Source: Bathynomus jamesi
Lineage: Eukaryota > Arthropoda > Malacostraca > Isopoda > Cirolanidae
NCBI GenBank assembly: GCA_023014485.1
Contig: JAJOZX010001566.1
Span: forward strand, 412,501-476,500
Length of the DNA stretch: 64,000 nt
Direction: 5' to 3'
Each line of letters starts with the position of its first letter. The stretch's first letter is position 1. The translations under genes were made by a program, and so were the position numbers. A model generated the notes under the pieces. The model searched no databases, had not been told where the DNA came from, and was given only the letters and a program-made list of their open reading frames with translations. Positions 11,765-22,506 of the stretch are shown in pieces.

Positions 11765-13574
11765 TTATATGTGTATTACACACCTGTACCAATACTGATG
11801 TTGGCAGCGTTGTCACGAAGAATGAGATGAACCTGACTTGGACCGATGTTCCATTCCTCTAGGGTGTTATTCAGCATGAGTGCAATGTTGGCTCCTGTAT
11901 GAGATGCTGGGAAGTGTTTGCAGTTGAGGACACATATCTTATTTTCCATATTTTTTGTAGTAATGAAGTGGGCTGTCAAACTTATGAAGGATTCATTATT
12001 AGTTCTGCTTGTCCAAATGTCTGTTGTGAAGGAAATGACTGGGGCTGCTTTCAGCTGTTCTTGTACATGTTGTTTTACTTCTTCATAGATTTTGGGCAGA
12101 ACAATTTCGGAAAAGTACTTTCTACTAGGCAGAGGGTACCGAGGGGCCAAATGTTTCATGAGTGCGCGAAAGCCTTCTCTGTCCACCAGAGTAAACGGTT
12201 CTGCATCGAGTGCCATCATTTCGCCTGGAAACCAAATTAAATTAGTGAATGTGTATGCATTGTATTTGGTAAAATGAAAAAAGACAAAACTTGTTTTCAC
12301 ATAAGAGTGATGCCTATTCATAAATTTTATAATTTACTAACTCACCTATCTTCTTGGTGATAGCTTCAGATTTAGGATCGTTCAGGTCCCATGTTTTGTT
12401 TCTTTCGATCATGGCTTCAATTGTTGGCTGAGATTTTGTGGAACATGATGGTTTGGGTGCAGGGTCATGAGGATAAGCTAATTCAGCTTCCTGCAATTCT
12501 TTGTATTCTTCAGGATGCTTTTGTCTTCAAATGATTCCACATTGGTTTAGTAGAGTAGTTTTTAGGGTTTTTACCTCTTACAATCAATCTTGATTGTGAT
12601 TTTGGATCACAGTGTTTACATTCTGCTTTATTCTTATGCTCTATTAATTCACCACTGTATATTTGAAAACACTTCCAAATACTAGATTTTAATTGAGACA
12701 TTGTTCAATTTTTCAATTAAGTCGCTATCATCATAATATATAATCTGTAAAAGTAGATAAACATGTAATTATGTATGTGCAACAGGTTAGTAATATAACG
12801 TGAAAATACGTGAAATTGGTGATCATTATTGTAACTATTATTTACTATTTATTATTACTCTTATTTTACAAACCCCATCAAATTTAATCAGTACAAGCTT
12901 GTCAGGGAGTCTGTTCTTTCTATTTCGCACAGCCTTTCTGTTATTTGAAATACCTTTTTAAGTTTTTTTAAAGTTATTATTATTAAGTTTTTTTAAGTTA
13001 TTTTTATTTTAGATTGCAAATATATTACTGACGTGCTTCCTTGTTGGTTAGGGTGGATTTAAATGATTCACGACAAAAAATTTAATTTTACTAGAATAAA
13101 ATAAATGTCTAACAACGAAAATATAGATTATAAACAAAATGTTCAAATTATAAGACGTTATGTTCAAAACGCAAATACTTCAACAAATTATTTTTTCACT
13201 TTGAAAGAATCGTTTCATCATCAAAAATGCCATTTAAAATATGTTTGCAACTAATATTACGCACTTAACTTTTTATGATGTTAATACAATCTAGCAATCG
13301 TAAATTTAATTTGAAGAAATCACTAAATTTGTGAAATTTATTTTATTTAATTAAATTAAGCCTCTCTAAAAGTTAGTTTTAGTGGAATAATTATTTAATG
13401 GCTTTTTAAGCGTTTTAGTGAAGGGACTTAAAAAATTTCGCGTGCCACAGGTAGTGCCCTAGTATAAGTGTACAGAGTACGTGCCCTACTTGTTAGGTAA
13501 CTATTAATTATGCCAATTTGACAGATTGATAGAAGAAATTGACGTGCAGAACAGTTTTTAATTATTTTTTTTTG

Positions 13575-13661
13575 GAAAATCAACTGCCACGATGGGGAAA
13601 ACGAACCCTAAACCTTTGCAACCATAGTCAAACACTCTATCCACTGACCTACAAAGTATGG
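13575..13661 (-). repeat. tRNA-derived SINE head
   Basis: On the minus strand an A-box-like TAGGTCAGTGGATAGAG is followed about 35 bases later by a B-box-like GGGTTCGTTTTCC. The cloverleaf is degenerate and no stable acceptor stem is visible, so this looks like a SINE head and not a tRNA gene. Confidence 0.5.
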
Positions 13662-14408
13662 TTAAAAGATTGTCACGTTAGCACTACCACATGGTAATTG
13701 AAAGCCTGTTATCATATGACAGCAGACGATCTCCCACCAATGTTAGTTACATATTATGGATACAAAGGCTTAGGCTATAATATATATAAAATATAAAGGC
13801 TTAGGTGGGGAGGGGGACTATCATATGACTGATATCCGGTATCCGGCCTAGGCGTTTGGCCGGCTATCCGGCCAAAATCACTATCCGGTGCATCACTATT
13901 TCTATGGAGAGAAGAGGGAGAGTAAAGCTCCGAAAAAGGATGCCAGGAGAGATGGCAAAGGATGCTGGTCTCACATTGCCAGAGGAAGTAAAAAGGACTA
14001 TGTTTGAATGTCTTGATCGCTTTCATCAAGAATTGGAGATTCGTTCTAAGGCAATGGATCAAATTCTGTCAATCTTCGCTGTTATTCAGCCAAACACTTT
14101 GGTTGTTGCAACAGAAGAAGAACTTCGGAAGTATATTCAAAATTTGACTCAGATTTTCGATGAATTCTCTGATGAAGATATCAGTGTGGAAATTGGACGA
14201 CTTCGGAGGCATTTGGAAGCTGCCAAAATCAGCGTTGAAGAGGCAAAGAAATGGACAGCATTGCAGTTTCTGGAGTTTATTGTGAAATGGGATTTTTGTG
14301 AATCTTTGCCAAGCTTGTCACTGTGTTTGAAATTCTTTTTGACTGTCTGTGTGTCTATTGCTTCATGTGAAAGAAGTTTTTCCCAAATTGAAATTGATAA
14401 AAAAATTC

Positions 14409-14668
14409 GGTGCTCTTCCAACATGTGCTTTACCGCGAAACTGTGATCTACCATATTCCAACTAATATTCCATATTCCAGGCTAACTAACGAAAATATCA
14501 CGACTTAACCTAACCAATCGTCAAGGGCGTATAGTTGACCTAACGATTGGTTAGGTTAAGTCATGATATTTTCGTTAGTTAGCCTTATAAGGCTAGTTTC
14601 ACGGTAGAGCACGAATTGGAATATGGTAGATCACAGTTTCGCGGTAGAGCACATATTGGAAGAGCACC
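14409..14668. mobile_element. 260-bp foldback MITE in hAT1 transposase
   Basis: Long inverted arms start GGTGCTCTTCCAA and end TTGGAAGAGCACC. The exact 8-bp duplication AAAAATTC lies at 14401-14408 and 14669-14676. Removing the element rejoins the hAT1 C-terminal coding region. Its inner hairpin (about 14481-14594) is shared with the hairpin at 39367-39553 and contains TAACCTAACC. Confidence 0.85.
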
Positions 14669-15096
14669 AAAAATTCTTTCGCTCGACCATGAGTCAGACA
14701 AGATTGACAAATCTGGCTTTACTTTCAATTGAACATGAATATGCAAAGAAGGTGAATTGTGATGAGGTCATTGATCAATTTGCGGAAATTAAGGCTCGAA
14801 AGCAGAGACTGTGAATCCTCTCTATTTACCTTTGAAGAATAGGCTGAGCGTTGAGACTGGATTTCCTGTGTTTTTTGTATAAAATAAAATGCAGTATTAC
14901 CTGTTCACTGAATTTTTAATGTCCTGCATTTTTCTTATTTCCAATTTGCTTATGACAGTACTGTACTGTTTAAAAATCTACTTGCAAACATAATATATTT
15001 TTCTGTGTGTTTAAATTTTAAAATTATTTATGGGGGGTGCCAAAGGAAGGATCCGCCCTGGGTGCCAAATACTTTAGGTACGCCCCTGCTTGTAGT

Positions 15097-15156
15097 TACG
15101 CCGAAACGTAACAGTTAATAAAGTTATAATTAGTTTTGAAGTCTACCCATTTTTTT

Positions 15157-15195
<39 letters not shown>

Positions 15196-15651
15196 TAGTT
15201 TTTGCTTCCGTTTGAATTTAACTTAACCTAACCTACAACCTTACTTAACCCCTCCTATAACCCAAACTAATGGATATGAATTGTTGAAAATTTGACGGGT
15301 ATGTTTCTGAAAACATCGAGAATTGGTTTCATTGTCAAAGCGGAAAAACGTCATTGTTTTTTATTACATTTTAAGTTATTTTTTAGACACTGAAGATGGT
15401 ATTGGGTTATTTTCGAAATGGTTTACACAAATAAAATAACCTTAACAGTTCTGAACTTCCTAAAACACACACACACACACACACACACACAAACCTCTGA
15501 ATACCAGACTAATGCGTGCAGAGGCTGTCAGCTGTTGGGAGCGTACAGCACAGTACGGTATACACTGTAAAATACTGTGCACTAGTTTCACACACAATAC
15601 TAAAACATGAATAAGTAAGGCAACAGTGAGGCATACATAAATAAAATATAC
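15097..15651. other. No gene seen; (GA)n and (CA)n tracts
   Basis: (GA)n lies at about 15160-15193 and (CA)n at 15466-15491. A scrap around 15215-15245 has AACCTAACC-type pentamers. No coding signal. Confidence 0.6.
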
Positions 15652-15715
15652 TACAGAGGGTTCACCAAAGTAAATAAACACCTTCGGTTTTTCCATAGTT
15701 TTTATTTGATAATAA
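15652..15715. repeat. Tc1-like terminal inverted repeat
   Basis: It begins TACAGAGGGTTCACC. The reverse complement matches the sequence at 1239-1274 and resembles the termini of the element at 37767-37999. It serves as an uninterrupted reference for the family A insertion at 1238/1239. Confidence 0.6.
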
Positions 15716-15744
15716 AAGTCAATAAATAATAAATTTATTGAATA

Positions 15745-16820
15745 AATACCAAAGGCGAACGTCCGCAAAAATGTCCTCTCCCCCAATAGAAGAAGAAGAG
15801 AGCTGAAATCAAGGTCCATAGTTTTTGAGATGCCTGGATACTTTGCGTTTGAAAGATTGGAGTTCATAGACAGGACGAAAGATGGATTGAAGAAGGTTGT
15901 TCCAGAGGTGACCTGTTGAGTATATTAAAGATTGAGCGTACTCCATGCAAGGGCGGACAAGACCCCTGCACAGAGACAGCAACTAAGTTCGGGGGAAGAA
16001 ACTGCGGAGCCGGTACAGCACACCTAACTTCTTAGAAGCTGTTTTAGAGAGAGAGGGAGCGTGTGTCTTTCCAGGAAAGATCACTAGAAAAGGAAACACC
16101 AAGAATGTTAAAAGAAAAGGAAGGATTCAGTTGTGTGTTGTTGAAGATAAGGGGATAGTCGTTTGGAAGATTATGACGAGTACACAGATGCAGGAACTGG
16201 GTTTTTGAGGCATTAAAAACCACAAGATTTTCTCTGTTCCAATCAGAGATAGTAGAAAGATCAGGGGTCACGTGCGCCATAGCCGTCTCATGCGAAGTAT
16301 GGAGTGACTGTTGAGATGGACGCTTTGTGAAGGGGGTGGAGGAGTGAAGGGTGGAATCATCGGCATAGGAGTGGATAGGACAGGAAGTGCATCTTAAAAA
16401 GATCACTGATAAATAAAAGAAAGTTAAGTGGGTGACACGACAGAACCCCGAGGAACACCACTAAACGCGTTAATTTATAGCTGCCTTAACTTATAGATGC
16501 CTTAACTTATAGATGCCTTAAATTTATAGATGCCTTAACTTTAGAAAAAGAACAGTGTTGTCTACAACCGCAGATATAGCTCGGCCAGAAAGGGAATCAG
16601 CGTTGAAGGCACAGATAGAAGAATAGAAACCGAAGGAAGACAGTTTGGAAATTAAAGATTTGTGCCAGACTCTATCAGAAGCGTTTGATATGTCAAGCGC
16701 AACAGCAAAGGTTTCACTGAATTCCCGAAAGGAAGATGACCAAGTGTCAGAGAGATATGCAAGAAGATCGCCAGTCAAGCATTAGCATTAGAACAAGCAA
16801 AGTTAAACCAAGGTTTTTCT
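15745..16820 (-). pseudogene. LINE C reverse transcriptase fragment, internally deleted
   Basis: This minus-strand jockey-like LINE remnant is related to 44048-46712. Readable blocks are TGDLLAYLSDTWSSSF and the DISNASDRVWH region near 16660-16770; HSYADDSTL with the catalytic YADD near 16350-16390; and FNASKTQFLHLCTRHNLP near 16170-16215. The 3' UTR phrase around 15770-15840 matches 46612-46690. Upstream coding sequence is deleted: TTTAACTTTGCTTGTTCTAA (found far upstream in the other copy) joins directly to the ACTGGCGATCTTC block. Stops and frameshifts throughout. Confidence 0.75.
16466..16548. repeat. Short tandem repeat inside the LINE C remnant
   Basis: Four near-identical units of about 19-21 bases (ATAGATGCCTTAACTT type) interrupt the RT region just before the coding of a GVPRGSV-like motif. 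They look like a local expansion after insertion. Confidence 0.7.
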
Positions 16821-17069
16821 ACATTAGTAGTAGGAAAAGAATATGGAATGTACGCCTTCATGCCCGAGAGAATTACCTCCGTAATGCGCTAAGCACACTC
16901 GGAGAGGCCATGGCCACGTAAGCAGTACTCATTCTATGAGAAATCAAAGAAATACTGCCTAAGGTCCTCCCAATCAACCCTGTACAAATATCGGCCAAAC
17001 AGGAGTCCCTTATTCGGGACGTCCGGTATTCAGAGGTTTTACTATATTATATATATATATATATATATA
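16821..17069. other. Possible single pogo/Tigger-like end near 17040
   Basis: The stretch ending at about 17043 reads, reverse-complemented, AGTAAAACCTCTGAATACC, the style of a pogo-type terminus. I cannot find the partner end, so this is weak. Confidence 0.3.
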
Positions 17070-17178
17070 TAGGGTGTTTGAGGTCGACCTTAGAAATATG
17101 GAAATTGCCGGAATTTGTATTTGGTGTTTGCTATTTTGGTATTTTGGTGTATTTTTAAGGTCGACCTGAAACACCCTG
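17070..17178. mobile_element. Small MITE with mariner-like ends in an AT tract
   Basis: The left end AGGGTGTTTGAGGTCGACCTT and the complement of the right end, CAGGGTGTTTCAGGTCGACC, are inverted repeats of about 30 bases. Flanks are TA-rich, so the duplication cannot be delimited. No coding sequence. Confidence 0.65.
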
Positions 17179-17349
17179 TGTATATATAAAACATTATGCA
17201 GAGGCAGAAGACAGCTTTGTTTGTTGAGAATTTGTACTTGAAAAATAAATATAACTCAGTGTGAAGGTCTAGTTTTAGGCCACACCTAATTTTATTGTAA
17301 TTATTTATTGTAATAACTTCAGAAATTCTATCCAAAAGCATCAATTTAC

Positions 17350-17524
17350 AACCCCAGCATCGGTAGCTCACTGGATAACACAGTTTTCTTGTAAGCGAAA
17401 CGAAAACACTGATCTCGGGGGTTCGAATCCCAACGATGCTAGTAATAATAATAGCACAGGAGTTAGAACAATGGATCTCATCGGTTGGCTTGAGTGTTGT
17501 GTCAGTTTTTGGTCCTTTAAACTG

Positions 17525-17559
<35 letters not shown>

Positions 17560-17562
17560 CAT
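17350..17562 (+). mobile_element. SINE2: tRNA-derived SINE with (ATT)n tail
   Basis: A-box-like TAGCTCACTGGATAACA and B-box GGGTTCGAATCCC are about 40 bases apart. They are followed by a body containing TGTCAGTTTTTGGTCC and an (ATT)n tail at 17523-17560. The acceptor arms CCAGCATCG and CGATGCTAG are complementary, so the head is an intact-looking tRNA fold with an enlarged middle. Related copies are at 22345-22505, 39760-39905 and 40898-42032. Confidence 0.7.
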
Positions 17563-18009
17563 TTTATAACAACTTCATAAATGTTTTTTGATAACCGAAA
17601 TTATTTTATAATGAGTTGTCATTGAATAAATGATATAAAAATGGTGAAATGGTAAAGTTAATCTTTGTTCGACTCGAGAATAGTAATTGATATAAATATT
17701 TTACCGTAAAATGAAATGCCAACTTGTTTCTCGTTCCAAACTTCTCGTCGTTATTTATTTACGAGTGTGTATGAATCATTTCCCAGCAAGCCAAAATTCA
17801 TTCGCTATTCAGTTTAAGATGATGCAAATCCGATCCGATAGTAACGGTCTACAATTTTAAACAGACTCCTTAAAGGTTTTCTGATAAAAGTAACCTATCT
17901 AATACTGATAATACAACATAGATAGATTACTTTTGCCTTTTCTGACGTATCAAGTTCATAATTCATGCAGTGTCTGAGCAAAGATCAAGAGGAATTGTAT
18001 AGTTTCTAT
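17563..18009. other. No gene recognised
   Basis: AT-rich sequence with no domain, RNA or repeat boundary that I can support. Confidence 0.4.
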
Positions 18010-18017
18010 CGCCGTTC

Positions 18018-18733
18018 CAGGAACGGAGCAAGAGTGTCACGGGGCCCCGGGGCAAAACTTATTTACGACCCCCCTAACAAATTTTTTATTATACATTTAT
18101 ATTGCTTTTCTTTGCATTATTTATTTAGCATATATTTAAGAATTATGATACTACTTGTGCGCATGGAGGCATAGAAGGCAAAACATTATGTAAAATATTG
18201 AGCTTTAAAAAGGATACCGTGAAATAAAAGTTTACTTACGACAACATCAGAACTTGATTTTTCTCGCCTTTCTTTCAGCAAATTCATTAATTAAATCTTC
18301 CAAGTTAATATTTCTAGCTTTCTTGTTTTCAATTGATATAATTGAGAGTCCACTTAATCTTTTTTCATTCATAGAATTTCGAAGATAGTTCTTCATTAGT
18401 TTAAGTTTTGAAAACGATCTCTCTGCACTTGAAACTGTCACAGGAATTGTGAGGAACAATGTTATGGCAGTCACAACTTCGGGAAAACTTGGGCAGAAAG
18501 TACTGTTGTCTTTAATTAAAAATGAATATAGCTCATGGATTGTCGTCATTTTTTCAATGTCTGTTTTTAAGCACATTCGAAAAGAGAGTAATTGACTTGG
18601 AAATCCAGAGGAAATATCATTTTTATATTTATTTACTAGCTTTGTTGCTCTCTCAAATAACTTCTCAGCACTTGTTGAAACGACCCGGGCCCAAGGGCAC
18701 TGCCCCGCCTGCCCCTAGCTAGCTCCTCCCCTG
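18018..18733 (-). mobile_element. Internally deleted hAT element
   Basis: The ends are CAGGAACGGAGCAAG and, reverse-complemented, CAGGGGAGGAGCTAG. The exact 8-bp duplication CGCCGTTC lies at 18010-18017 and 18734-18741. It retains only the C-terminal part of its transposase, on the minus strand. Confidence 0.9.
18247..18576 (-). pseudogene. hAT transposase C-terminal remnant
   Basis: A 109-codon frame encodes the hAT dimerisation region: VSSAERSFSKLKLMKNYLR, then MNEKRLSGLSIISIE, and a closing LINEFAERKARK tail before the stop. The Glu of SAERSFS is the conserved C-terminal acidic residue. It is closest in style to ZMYM1-type hAT proteins such as hAT1. The upstream two thirds of the protein are missing, so the fragment cannot be active. 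Confidence 0.8.
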
Positions 18734-18741
18734 CGCCGTTC

Positions 18742-19533
18742 TTACTATAGTAATGTTTAATTAAGAATTTAATGTTTGTTTATAAATTAATGTTCAAATA
18801 TATTAAACTTATAAAATACGAGTTGGGAGTGCAAATTAAAAGAATATAATAATATTTAATGGATGTAATTACAATAAATTACGGTTGAGAATGTCTAATT
18901 AAGAATTTTAATAATGTTTGATTAAAGAAGATAATATTTAATATGTAAAAATTAAGATAAATGATGGTTTGTTTATTAAAATTATTAAATACGAATGGGC
19001 AACACAAGGAGTCGGCCGCGAAGGCTGGGTTTCTAAAAATACCCTGCAGTCAACTGGGTGGCGTCCCTCTGTGTAGGATGTAATTGTGTGAAACTAGAAT
19101 AGGATTTCGGATCTCTCCGACTAAAATGTTTACGTAAATTTACCCCTTGCATTCCCCCGTTTAACTAAAATCATTTTCGGCTAAATAAAGTAGTAAAAAG
19201 TGTAAATCCGAGTATATTTAACCCCCCCTTCACCCACGCATTGGTTTGAAATGATAACGGTTCACTCGGCTACCTACCACGCGTTATAAAGTATTGTGAA
19301 AACGAGTAAAGAGAGTGTAAAGAGAAATGCAATAAAGAGCAGAAAGTAAAGTAAATAATGAAGTATAATAAACAATAAAACGTATTCACTACATTAGTCT
19401 TACGTTGAAATAGAGTTTAAATTTATGATGCCATAATTGAACAGTATGTCGCACTCTGACGCAACAGAATTATTTATTTCCGAAAACTCTCCGACGCACG
19501 AGTTTAAAACAATAGAAAATTATTTGACCAAGT
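18742..19533. other. No gene recognised
   Basis: Very AT-rich to about 18980, then mixed sequence. No supported feature. Confidence 0.4.
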
Positions 19534-19734
19534 TACAGGGTGGTCCATTTATAGTTGGCATATTGATTTTTTTTATAAATCAGTACTGAACAAAGTAATG
19601 CAAGGTTTTTCATATCAAAATGAAGTACAAACATGGAAGATTGTCACAGTATTACAGGTCTACTCTTAAAAATCACATTCTTTAAGTGTTGTCCTTCACA
19701 AGTGATTCATTCCTTGCATCGAACCACTACATTG

Positions 19735-21999
19735 CAGACATGGGGCCTCGGCCTCGAGGCCGGCCTCAGGCATATTTTGCAGCCCTCGGCCTCACCCTCG
19801 GACCTCAAAAGTGGCCTTGGCCTCGGCCTCGAGGCCAGCTGAAAAGTGGAGAGGCCTCGTGACTTTCGTGAGGCCTTAGGGAATCCTGATTTGTTTTGTT
19901 CTGTAATTTTCAACCCCCGGTAGCGTTGGGGTGGAGATTCTTCAGGTGGGCGCGCTTGGGGTGGATATTCTTCAGTTGAGGACCATGACCTGACAGGTGA
20001 CCGTATGTGGTGGCATACTTTGATAAATATTATTCAGACAGGTGACTAGTCAGGCGGCAGTCTTTGATAAATACTTTTCAGTTAGGTGACCAACGGATTA
20101 GTGACAGGTCACTGTGACGTTAGGTACATAAATATTTTATACAGTACAGGTACTCCCCGGCTTACGACGGGGTTACGTTCCGACAAACCTGTCGTAAGTC
20201 GAAATGGTCGTAAGTCGAAAATAACCACAACGGTAGATGTGCGTTAAAATATACGTAGTTCAATCAAAGTAAAATAACAAAACACACAAATTATACAAAT
20301 AATAGTACACAAATAGTATACAAATAATACGACCAACTGATCGGAATTCGAATTTTTCGTCGTCTATTATTTTATTTTATTTATTTAATACGACAGTCGT
20401 CGTCGTAAGTCCGGATGGACGTAAGTCGGGTGGTCGTAACTCGGGGAGTATCTGTATATGTCGCGGTATATAAATATTATTCAGTCAGTCAGCAGTAGAT
20501 CAATTGACTTAATGTAGCAAAACTAGTGTGGGAAAGCAATCTATCAGTTGGTCATCAGTTGCACTGAGTTCATATAATGTGTTTGTGTTATTTTGACGTA
20601 TAAAGATAAACTATTGTACTGTATCTATTTCTATAACAAAAAATAGGCCAAACTAGAGAAGAATGCCACCTGGTATACTGATAACTAGTTACCAGCGTCG
20701 ATAATTTTGTTTTTCGCCCTTCGTAAATTGTAACATATAAACTTCTAAATAATGATTTGAAATGAATATATAATATCGGATGCAAACAATAATTTTGCTA
20801 ATATCGGCATTATAACTAAGATGTAAATTGTTATATTGTTTACAAATAATTTTTTCGGTCTTTTTCATTTACTTTAATAATATAAAGTATTATACATATA
20901 ACTTTAAAAATGTCTGATAATGGATAATATCAGGTGCAAATATACTCTTGAATCAAATTACATATATAACATGTTGAAATATCAGGTGCAAATATATTCT
21001 TAATATTATCGTTATTATATTATTATCGTATATATATAATTATATAGCAATGGCATGATATAAACTTCATACCTATAGGCCTACCGTACATCAGAAACAT
21101 CTTTCACATACAATACAAGCTACAATTACATTAATGATCTTTGGTAGCCTTTAAGACCACAACTTCTTATTGTCAAGATATATAAAAATGCAACACTTAA
21201 AAAAAATATGGCCTCTCCAAATGTATCTCTGTTTGCAATGTTCGCTAGAGTCGCTAATAATTTTGTAGCCATTCAGAAATTATACGATCAACACTCAGTG
21301 AGTTAATACAATCTTGAAATATTTTGCTAGATCATCTTCACATCATAACTTTCCATGTTATCATAAATACTTGAAATATTGCGGGTATGTTAAAATGAGA
21401 AATAAGAACTGCATGAAATGAGAAATAAAAAGTCAGTGGGCTAATGTATGGTGCCCAAGAAATCTTGTTCTGATAACTGTGTCTGACTGTGTGACCCGGC
21501 AAGTGTAAAGACACAGCGTGTCAGTGTTGTGGTGTGACCGCGTGTGATAGATGAACGTGCTTAATGCTTAATAATTCCCTTTTATTAGGTAAGTGAAGTG
21601 AGCTGTCTTTGTTTATTAATTTTGAGTAGAATCTTGTTTTTCCTTATCATTTCAAAAAAAGAAGAGATACAGGCTAGTGTGAGGCTATGGTAGGTTACCT
21701 TTGGAAGAACTTTAGGTCTAGGCTAGGCTAGATTGTTGAGCCTTCCCAAAGCATGGAGGAGCTTATTCGTAAAGGATTTCGAAGTGAGTATCTGCACCCA
21801 GAGGTGCAAATACCGCATTCGTTATTTGCATCCGAATATCACACCTCTGGGTGCAAATACCTTCAGACTAACAATCTTAATGCCTCGTGAGGCTTCCTCT
21901 AAAAAGGCCTCGGCTTCAGCCTCGAGGCCTTTGAAAAATGTATGACCTCGGCCTCGTGGATTTCTGAAGGTCTCGGCCTCGGCCTCGTCCCCATGCCTG
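19735..21999. mobile_element. hAT-like non-autonomous element, 2.3 kb
   Basis: The termini are CAGACATGGGG and, reverse-complemented, CAGGCATGGGG. The exact 8-bp duplication CTACATTG lies at 19727-19734 and 22000-22007. Both ends are loaded with GGCCTCG/CGAGGCC repeats. Inner sequence includes an inverted pair around GCACCCAGAGGTG (21794-21860) and ATATCAGGTGCAAATATA repeats near 20930-21000. No transposase frame is recognisable. A second MITE (20147-20454) lies inside. Confidence 0.85.
20147..20454. mobile_element. pogo/Tigger-like MITE, 308 bp
   Basis: The left end is CAGGTACTCCCCGGCTTACG and the complement of the right end is CAGATACTCCCCGAGTTACG. TA lies at 20145-20146 and 20455-20456. 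CGTAAGTCG phrases recur near both ends. No coding sequence. Confidence 0.75.
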
Positions 22000-22344
22000 C
22001 TACATTGTTCGTACCAATAGCAGTGATGGCTTAAAATCAGGATTAATGAAGCCATCGCTGCTATTGGCGAAGACATACTAAGAACAGTAATAAACAATAT
22101 AGTGGTTCGATGCACGGAATGTATCAGTTGTGAAAAGGACAGCATTTAATTAAAGAACGTGCGTGATTTTTAAGACGTAGACTCGTGATAGTGTGACAAT
22201 TTACCATGTTCGTACTTCGCTTTGATATAATAAAAACTTGCATTACTTTCTTCAGTCCTGATTTATTAAAATAATAAACGTGTCAAATAGAAATGGCTCA
22301 CCCTGTATAATGCTCTAATCAGACCAAAGTTAAATTAACCTTAC

Positions 22345-22460
22345 TCATGGCAGTGACTAACACCGTTTCCCTGTAAGCGAAATGAAGACACTGAGGTGAG
22401 GGGGTTCGACTTCCGATGGTGTTCGCAATAATAATCCAGAGTGCTGTGCCAGTTTCTGGC

Positions 22461-22505
<45 letters not shown>
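22345..22505 (+). mobile_element. SINE2 copy, 5'-truncated, with (TTA)n tail
   Basis: It resembles the SINE at 17350-17562 from the middle of the tRNA head: CTGTAAGCGAAATGAAGACACTGA, B-box-like GGGGTTCGACTTCC, and the body phrase GTGCCAGTTTCTGGCC. The tail is (TTA)n at 22464-22505. Confidence 0.65.

Positions 22506-22506
<1 letters not shown>

Larger units (their letters stand above)
9270..12701 (-). pseudogene. hAT2 transposase gene, three exons, two frameshifts
   Basis: This is a ZBED-like hAT transposase. Exon 1 (12701-12346) encodes a BED zinc finger with CKHC and a HLK tail. Exon 2 (12224-11784) has FTTDIWTS with the first catalytic Asp near 12015, and ends in the LRDNAANI region with the second Asp near 11815. 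Exon 3 (10553-9270) has QDVTTRWNSTYYML near 10335, and the C-terminal dimerisation region with SVCSERLFSAAG near 9390. Both introns have GT-AG borders and keep phase: donor GTGAG at 12345 and acceptor AG at 12226-12225, then donor GTGTG at 11783 and acceptor AG at 10555-10554. Only two one-base shifts are seen, at an A-run near 12537 and near 9580. Otherwise about 650 codons are open, so inactivation is recent or the shifts are sequence errors. Confidence 0.85.
8966..13898 (-). mobile_element. hAT2: near-complete hAT transposon nested in hAT1
   Basis: The ends are TAGGGATGCACCGGAT (8966) and, reverse-complemented, TAGTGATGCACCGGAT (13898). The 8-bp duplication TTTCTATG lies at 8958-8965 and 13899-13906. 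Subterminal regions are rich in CCGGATA/TATCCGG repeats, likely transposase-binding sites. It contains a three-exon transposase gene on the minus strand. A foldback (11040-11764) sits in its second intron and a tRNA-like SINE head (13575-13661) in its 5' region. About 12702-13560 is AT-rich with no recognised feature and should hold the gene's promoter. Confidence 0.9.
7934..14814 (+). pseudogene. hAT1 transposase, split and frameshifted
   Basis: The coding blocks lie at 7934-8965, 13907-14408 and 14677-14814, separated by hAT2 and a MITE. They read as a ZMYM1/TTF-type hAT transposase. The N-terminal block has SYLSPKIQNEF. GILFDSAPDVSHTDQM carries the first catalytic Asp near 8140. RGQGYDNAATM carries the second Asp near 8345. 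NHSLNLCGVHSFGS follows in another frame. The C-terminal block has ASCERSFS with the catalytic-region Glu near 14370. The dimerisation tail FRSTMSQTRLTNLALLSIEHE ends at 14814. Frameshifts near 8400, 8590 and 8640 and a one-base shift at the MITE junction make it inactive even without the insertions. Confidence 0.85.
7061..15088 (+). mobile_element. hAT1: hAT-superfamily DNA transposon, interrupted
   Basis: The ends are CAGTGGCGTACTAAGG (7061) and, reverse-complemented, CAGGGGCGTACCTAAAG (15088). The 8-bp duplication CTTGTAGT lies at 7053-7060 and 15089-15096. The CAG-type terminus and 8-bp duplication are diagnostic of hAT. The element carries a plus-strand transposase pseudogene. It has been enlarged by hAT2 (8966-13898) and by a 260-bp MITE (14409-14668); removing both leaves about 2.8 kb, a normal hAT size. 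Confidence 0.9.
19536..22305. mobile_element. Mariner-like MITE split by a hAT
   Basis: The outer arms of about 200 bases (19536-19734 and about 22085-22305) are diverged inverted repeats. The left end is CAGGGTGGTCCATTT and the complement of the right end is CAGGGTGAGCCATTT. TA lies on both sides (19534-19535 and 22306-22307). Removing the hAT at 19735-21999 leaves about 500 bp, a palindromic MITE. Confidence 0.8.
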
